The notes under the pieces: generated by a model
Told to the model about the DNA's origin: nothing
The model's input: only the letters and a program-made list of their open reading frames with translations
The model's database searches: none
Position numbers and translations under genes: made by a program
Part shown: positions 59,313 through 64,000 of the stretch, in pieces
Layout: the number at the start of each line of letters is the position of its first letter
Position numbering within the stretch: position 1 is the stretch's first letter
Assembly (NCBI RefSeq): GCF_010748935.1
Contig: NZ_CP048797.1
Coordinates: forward strand, 1 to 64,000
DNA length: 64,000 bases
Origin: Providencia vermicola
Lineage (GTDB): Bacteria > Pseudomonadota > Gammaproteobacteria > Enterobacterales > Enterobacteriaceae
Direction: 5' to 3'

Positions 59313-59738
59313 ATGCTTAAAATTTTAGTGATTGACCGGTGCCACTTTACCCGCACAGGGATAGAGGCCTTGCTTAATCATTCTGGCAGGTTCAGCTCCT
59401 CATTTCTGGTATCAGGAATCAATAATCTCCTGTTAGCAAAAGAGCATATTTTGCAATGGAAACCGCATCTGGTGATCGCGGATTTATACAGTTTTATTAG
59501 CGAGACGCACTCCAGTCCGCCAATTAAACCTTTTTTTATGAGTTGTGGCGTCATCCCACTAATTTTACTGCAATCAGCAGACAGACAGCATGCACCCATC
59601 GTGCCCTCTCAATCCGTAGCCCATTCGGTCTTGACCAAGCACACCACGCTGAACACACTCTCCCACACAATTCAGGATTTCCTTATTTGCTCAAAAAGGG
59701 CACTTCCACAGCCCATGTTTATGCACTCCCTCCCGTAA
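59313..59738 (+). pseudogene. ecnR: Truncated ecnR (LuxR-family regulator fragment)
   Basis: A 141-aa frame. The N-terminal receiver-like segment (MLKILVIDRCHFTRTG) belongs to EcnR of Citrobacter. The C-terminal HTH expected of a LuxR-type regulator is missing, so the gene is cut by the right end of the ISEcp1 unit. Commonly labelled delta-ecnR in IncC plasmids. Probably non-functional. Confidence 0.8.
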
Positions 59739-59783
59739 CCTCCAGCATTGGGTTCTTGTAACTCAAAACGAATGGAGAATGCG

Positions 59784-62700
59784 ATGATCAATTTCAAGCC
59801 TAAAATTCCGGCGATGCTTGGGGCTCTGGCGGTTCTTACCGCTGGTGCTGCTCATGCAGAGCTGCTGGAATACACCTTTAAGGCTCCAGATGGTACGCAA
59901 CGGTCTCTGACTCCGAATGCCAACTATGCCAACCCAACGGGCAATATCTCGTTTGCCTTGAGTGCCGGTATCGACCGAAAGGTAAAGATTTCGGTGCTTC
60001 GGTCGGATGGAACAGTGGTTTCGACAGCGACCAGCCACCTTCTTGGGGCTACTGATCGCATCACAGTGGGTGGAAAATCCTACTATGGTGCGGAACTTCA
60101 ACTACCAGCTCCAGTTGGTGGGGCATACACTATCAGGGCGGAAATTCTTGCCTCTGATGGTTCTACAGTACAGACGGATGAATACCCTCTTACTGTCGAT
60201 GTGACGCCGCCAACCTACTCTTCGCTTGCCCCGGTTTATAGTAACTATGGGCAGGTTACTAGCGGTGATGTTTGGAAACTGGGTCTAGGTGGCTCTGAGG
60301 ATAATGCCTTTTTGCTGTCAGGAATCTCTGATGAGTCACCCATCAAAGGCGTCAAAGCAAAGCTGTATCGTCAAGACGGTTCACTCTACAAAGATGTATC
60401 CGTGAACTACGATGACGCTAACGGACAAGCTAGACAGTCTTTCCAATCTGGCTTTTTCCCAGCCTCTGACTTGGATGAAGTGTTTACACTTCAGTTTGAG
60501 ATAAGCGATAGCGCTGGAAATAGCTATCTTTCACCTCGTCAAAAAGTGATGTTTGATAGCATAACCAATGCTCCGTCTGCACCTTTTGGTGTTTATGACC
60601 CTTCAAGTACAAACAACTTAGGCCCTGGATTAACCGGATTTGTTGCTTACACTGAGGGCATGACAGTTAAAACTAACCCAATCAAGTTAGCTTGGCGTGT
60701 TCCGCGTGATAACTGGCATGAGTATAGAGAAGGTGGGATAAATATGACCAATGCCTTGGGAGAGATGTCCAAGGTAGGAGAAGATGCCAGCTATGTTTAT
60801 CTCGTCACAACCGCACCTTATGGCAATACCGACGGCAATTATTGGCGTTGGGTGAACTTCGGCCAGTGGGGGGGAGGCGGTATTGCTTATAACCTCACAC
60901 TCTCTCCATCAGCGCCTAAAAGTCCCAGACTTTTGGGTGTGGACTACAATTACAGTGATATAGGATGGTCTAGTTTTTACCGCTACTGGGTGAACAATTC
61001 TGTTCTTCCTGTCACTGTTAGTAGTATCCGTGTCAAAGTTGAACCAAGGCCTTACGTTCAAACTGCCGTTCACAGGGGAAGCTGTGAAATTCCTGTTGGT
61101 CAAGATAGCTGCGTGATTGCAAATAGCTTCACAATGGCTAAAGGCACAACAGGGTACGTCCACGATAATGCGACAGTTTTCAATCCGGATAAATCTCTTC
61201 GCTCGAATCCTCTTTGGGCAGAGGTTAACTGGAACGATCAGCACTACCCTCAGCTAAGTCAGCAGTTCGATCAAAATAGCAAGGTATTTACCTTATTCGT
61301 TAACCAGCCAGGACGAGGCGCTTACTTTGATAGGCTGCGTCTGCGAAGTGCATGGATTGAAGATAGCAAAGGCAACAAGCTGTCTCCAACTGGTGGGTTA
61401 ATAGCCAACAACTGGGAGAACTACACTTACCAGTGGGATCTTAAAACTCTCCCTGAGGGGCAATACAGTCTTGTTGCCGCAGCAGAGGAGATGCACGGGC
61501 CTTTAACGCGACAACCAATGTTCCAGATAACGTCTGATAGAACGCCACCAACCATGACACTCAGTGTGGCAGATGGAGCAGCTATCCAGACTCTAGATGA
61601 TGTTGTTATTACCTTGGCTGATGCTATCGACCCTTCACCTAAATTGACCTCTATTGCCCTTGTAGGGGGGCCTGCCAATGACAAGGTGCAGTTGTCTTGG
61701 CGTGAGGAGTCGAAAGGTCGATTCCGCCTTGAGTACCCGGTAATGTTCCCTTCTTTGAAGGAAGGGGAATCTTACACGCTGACTGTTTCCGGTGAGGATG
61801 CACAAGGCAATGCGGTTCAAAAGGCTGTTGGCTTCGAGTACAAACCTCGTCAGGTAATGCTGGCGGATGGGATGGATGGCAAGGTCATGGTCCCCGCTGT
61901 CACTCATGAATTTGTTCATGCAGATGGCAAACGGATCATCGAAACCAAGCCGCTGACGCTCAGTGATGGTGCTGTCGTGACAGGTTCATACGACGTGTTT
62001 GCGACCCTACGTTCTGATGCGAAAGTACCGCTGGTGGTTAATGGGGTGCGTATCGAGCCAGGCCAGACAATGGGGATCATGAGCCAACATGATTTCGGTG
62101 CGTCAGGTGGTCGTTTGAGCATTCCGGTTAAACCTGCTGTTCCTGATGTGGTCGGCTCTTCCAGCCTTCTTGTCATGACCTCCGCGCCGAACTCACCCAT
62201 CTTGGTTGTGGACATCAATACCTGGAAAGGGACGGCTAAGCTCTCTGCTGAATCATGGACAATTCGCCAGGTCATTGACCCAGTGAAAATCTATGCCCTG
62301 CCAGAGTCGGGTGTGCCTTGCCGGTTCACCACGAAAGAGGATGTGGCTATGGCCGCAGACCCAATTCGTGACCCGGTGTGTTTGCTCCAGTGGGACAGAA
62401 CTCCAGATGAGGCTGAACAAACTACGCAGGACAACAACGGGATGAAAGTTGCTGGGCTGGTGGGGCAGGCTGTGAGCATTGGTGAACAACCTGTCGAATA
62501 CAGCCTGTACCTGTTCAGTGGTGACGGTTCCAAGGTAAAAGTTGGGTCTGGCTCTCAGAACCTGACGGTAACTACTGCCTATGGCTCTGTTGGCTACACC
62601 CCGATTGATGACATTGCTCAGGTGAATCGCGTCATTGAAGATTTTGATGTGAACTTCAAGCAGAGCAAGGGGCCAGACTGTTCTATAACCCTCAGCGCAG

Positions 62701-64000
62701 ACCGTGCGAAAAAAGAGGCCGCGAACAAGGCTGTTGGTAGTGCAAGCCGTGCCTGTCTGTTCGAGTGGCAGCAGATCCCCGATGGATTGGTCCAAGACCC
62801 GTTATCGGAATCACCTTCGCTCTCTGGTTCATTGGCCTCCAACGGCGTTCATCCACTGGGGTGGCGGGTAAGTATTTTCACCCGTAACGGCACTAGGGTG
62901 ACGTTGAACGACGAGACTTTCAATGTCGAAGCGGTTGACCCACCAGCTCCGACCGTTGAACTAGCCTCCGACTACAACTTCAAAGACAACATCTACTTGG
63001 TGCCGATGACAGGTAACTACCTGGGTGATGCCATTATCAACTCTGAACGAGCTGATCTGGATATTGCCATATCGCGCAACTCGGATGTTCTTGAGTCTGA
63101 GACCTTCACTCCGGGATGGGGTGCCACCAATAAGGTGTATCGCCGCATCAATACCGATGAGCGAGCGTTGTGGGAGGAGACCACCTACAAGGTGAACGCG
63201 GCCTACAACAAGGTGCCTGATGTGAAGACTGAGGTTGTCTACCGGGCTATCTCTGCACCTTCTGACAGTATCCGTCCTATCGTTGAAGTTAAAGGTGATA
63301 CCGCGATTGACACCCAGGCATTGCCGGTTAGGGTTCTCATCCGTGATCAGTACAAACCTGATGGTGACTATGACGCTAACACGATGGGGGTGTGGAAAGT
63401 ACGCCTGATCCAGCAAAAGGCCTACAACGAGACGGTTGCGCTCACTGATTATGCGGAAGCATCGAACGGTGAAGCTCAGTTCTCAGTAGACCTGTCTGGT
63501 GTGGATACTTCCTCCGTCCGTATCGCTGCTGAGGCTGTTCTGGAAAGCCCTGTTGAGGGTTACAACCGCACAGAGTTGTCTATCAGACCTGCCTTCTTGA
63601 CAGTGCTTCGCGGTGGTGCCATCGGTGCTGGCGTGGAGGCTCGCAAGTTGTCTGGTGAAGCTCCGTTCACTGCTGTGTTCAAGCTATCTTTGGACGACCG
63701 TCAGGATCTCCGGGCTACCGGCCAGGTTGTGTGGGAAACCAGTAAGGACGACGGTAAAACCTGGGAGCAGTTCATCCCAGAAGATCGATACAAGTATCAG
63801 CTTGTGAAGACCTTCGACAAGGGGGAGTACCAGGTTCGGGCCAAGGTGGTGAACGTCAACTCAGGTGCGGAAAAGTACACCGAAGCGGTCAGTGTTGTCG
63901 CTTACGACAAACCTGATATTGCTGTTATCGGCCCGACCACGTTGTTTGTCGGAAGTGAAGGCAAGTACACAGCGAACCTGACGTTGAACGATGAGCCAAT
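59784..64000 (+). CDS. Giant Ig-like-domain surface protein (orf1832/1847-type), 5' part
   Basis: A frame open from ATG at 59784 to the window end, at least 1405 aa. Signal peptide of about 25 residues (KIPAMLGALAVLTAGAAHA). Its N-terminal region is of the DUF4165 type; the rest shows repeated Ig/bacterial-adhesin-like beta domains (for example VTPPTYSSLAP, RTPPTMTLSV, PPAPTVELAS). IncC plasmids carry a protein of 1832 or 1847 aa here, as I recall, so about 430 residues lie outside the window. GGAG at 59773-59776 supports the start. Likely a surface or pilus-associated protein. Confidence 0.9.
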   Translation, partial: MINFKPKIPAMLGALAVLTAGAAHAELLEYTFKAPDGTQRSLTPNANYANPTGNISFALSAGIDRKVKISVLRSDGTVVSTATSHLLGATDRITVGGKSYYGAELQLPAPVGGAYTIRAEILASDGSTVQTDEYPLTVDVTPPTYSSLAPVYSNYGQVTSGDVWKLGLGGSEDNAFLLSGISDESPIKGVKAKLYRQDGSLYKDVSVNYDDANGQARQSFQSGFFPASDLDEVFTLQFEISDSAGNSYLSPRQKVMFDSITNAPSAPFGVYDPSSTNNLGPGLTGFVAYTEGMTVKTNPIKLAWRVPRDNWHEYREGGINMTNALGEMSKVGEDASYVYLVTTAPYGNTDGNYWRWVNFGQWGGGGIAYNLTLSPSAPKSPRLLGVDYNYSDIGWSSFYRYWVNNSVLPVTVSSIRVKVEPRPYVQTAVHRGSCEIPVGQDSCVIANSFTMAKGTTGYVHDNATVFNPDKSLRSNPLWAEVNWNDQHYPQLSQQFDQNSKVFTLFVNQPGRGAYFDRLRLRSAWIEDSKGNKLSPTGGLIANNWENYTYQWDLKTLPEGQYSLVAAAEEMHGPLTRQPMFQITSDRTPPTMTLSVADGAAIQTLDDVVITLADAIDPSPKLTSIALVGGPANDKVQLSWREESKGRFRLEYPVMFPSLKEGESYTLTVSGEDAQGNAVQKAVGFEYKPRQVMLADGMDGKVMVPAVTHEFVHADGKRIIETKPLTLSDGAVVTGSYDVFATLRSDAKVPLVVNGVRIEPGQTMGIMSQHDFGASGGRLSIPVKPAVPDVVGSSSLLVMTSAPNSPILVVDINTWKGTAKLSAESWTIRQVIDPVKIYALPESGVPCRFTTKEDVAMAADPIRDPVCLLQWDRTPDEAEQTTQDNNGMKVAGLVGQAVSIGEQPVEYSLYLFSGDGSKVKVGSGSQNLTVTTAYGSVGYTPIDDIAQVNRVIEDFDVNFKQSKGPDCSITLSADRAKKEAANKAVGSASRACLFEWQQIPDGLVQDPLSESPSLSGSLASNGVHPLGWRVSIFTRNGTRVTLNDETFNVEAVDPPAPTVELASDYNFKDNIYLVPMTGNYLGDAIINSERADLDIAISRNSDVLESETFTPGWGATNKVYRRINTDERALWEETTYKVNAAYNKVPDVKTEVVYRAISAPSDSIRPIVEVKGDTAIDTQALPVRVLIRDQYKPDGDYDANTMGVWKVRLIQQKAYNETVALTDYAEASNGEAQFSVDLSGVDTSSVRIAAEAVLESPVEGYNRTELSIRPAFLTVLRGGAIGAGVEARKLSGEAPFTAVFKLSLDDRQDLRATGQVVWETSKDDGKTWEQFIPEDRYKYQLVKTFDKGEYQVRAKVVNVNSGAEKYTEAVSVVAYDKPDIAVIGPTTLFVGSEGKYTANLTLNDEP

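Overview
The window is a 64-kb stretch of an IncC (A/C2) conjugative resistance plasmid of Enterobacterales or Vibrio hosts. The diagnostic parts are a repA with a downstream iteron array, a parA-parB-wHTH partition locus, a MOB-H relaxase TraI with coupling protein TraD, the F-like mating-pair genes traLEKBVA, and a large Ig-like surface protein downstream of traA. Six boxes resembling AcaCD activator sites also fit. An ISEcp1 transposition unit carrying a CMY-2-family AmpC gene, blc, sugE and a truncated ecnR lies between traA and the large surface-protein gene, a known insertion position in IncC plasmids.

Layout. 1-2.1 kb: repA, its terminator, and an origin with 14 iterons, DnaA boxes and an AT-rich tract. 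2.1-12.9 kb: a DndC/PAPS-reductase-like gene, unknown genes including a membrane-anchored PD-(D/E)XK nuclease, an envelope cluster (S49 protease, DsbA-like protein, four-Cys lipoprotein, membrane proteins) and a thermonuclease. 12.9-15 kb: HU-like protein, HigBA-like toxin-antitoxin pair and a miniature ParB. 15-19.3 kb: small unknown genes. 19.3-25.2 kb: a Ycf46-like AAA+ ATPase with DUF1257 and DUF2997 proteins, followed by membrane and periplasmic proteins, three of which share an identical C-terminal tail. 25.2-29.3 kb: a second ParB-like protein, small genes and a DNA methyltransferase. 29.3-31.8 kb: partition. 31.8-39 kb: a degenerate methyltransferase, DUF6283, zinc-ribbon, m5C-methyltransferase-like and ASCH genes. 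39-42.5 kb (minus strand): topoisomerase III and lipoprotein genes. 42.6-55.1 kb: transfer genes. 55.2-about 59.75 kb: the ISEcp1 unit. 59.8 kb to the end: the start of the giant surface protein.

Regulation appears layered. (i) Six near-palindromic TGCCC-N5-GGGCA boxes precede transfer operons and some accessory operons. (ii) About ten promoters share a symmetric design, TTTACA-N17-TGTAAA with an ATCAT...ATGAT palindrome in the spacer. (iii) Nine copies of the 18-bp palindrome ACTTTCACATGTGAAAGT are scattered from 4.5 to 50 kb, including the parA promoter. (iv) RepA iterons also occur away from the origin, at 3.94 kb and inside a gene at 26.5 kb. The plasmid encodes three ParB-family proteins that are candidates for binding some of these sites.

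The points I consider least described are the shared C-terminal tail and pilin-like domain in the 21.5-24.6 kb operon, the AAA+/DUF1257/DUF2997 module, the two dispersed palindrome families, and the iteron inside a coding sequence. All family assignments come from reading the sequence and from memory; no database search was run.
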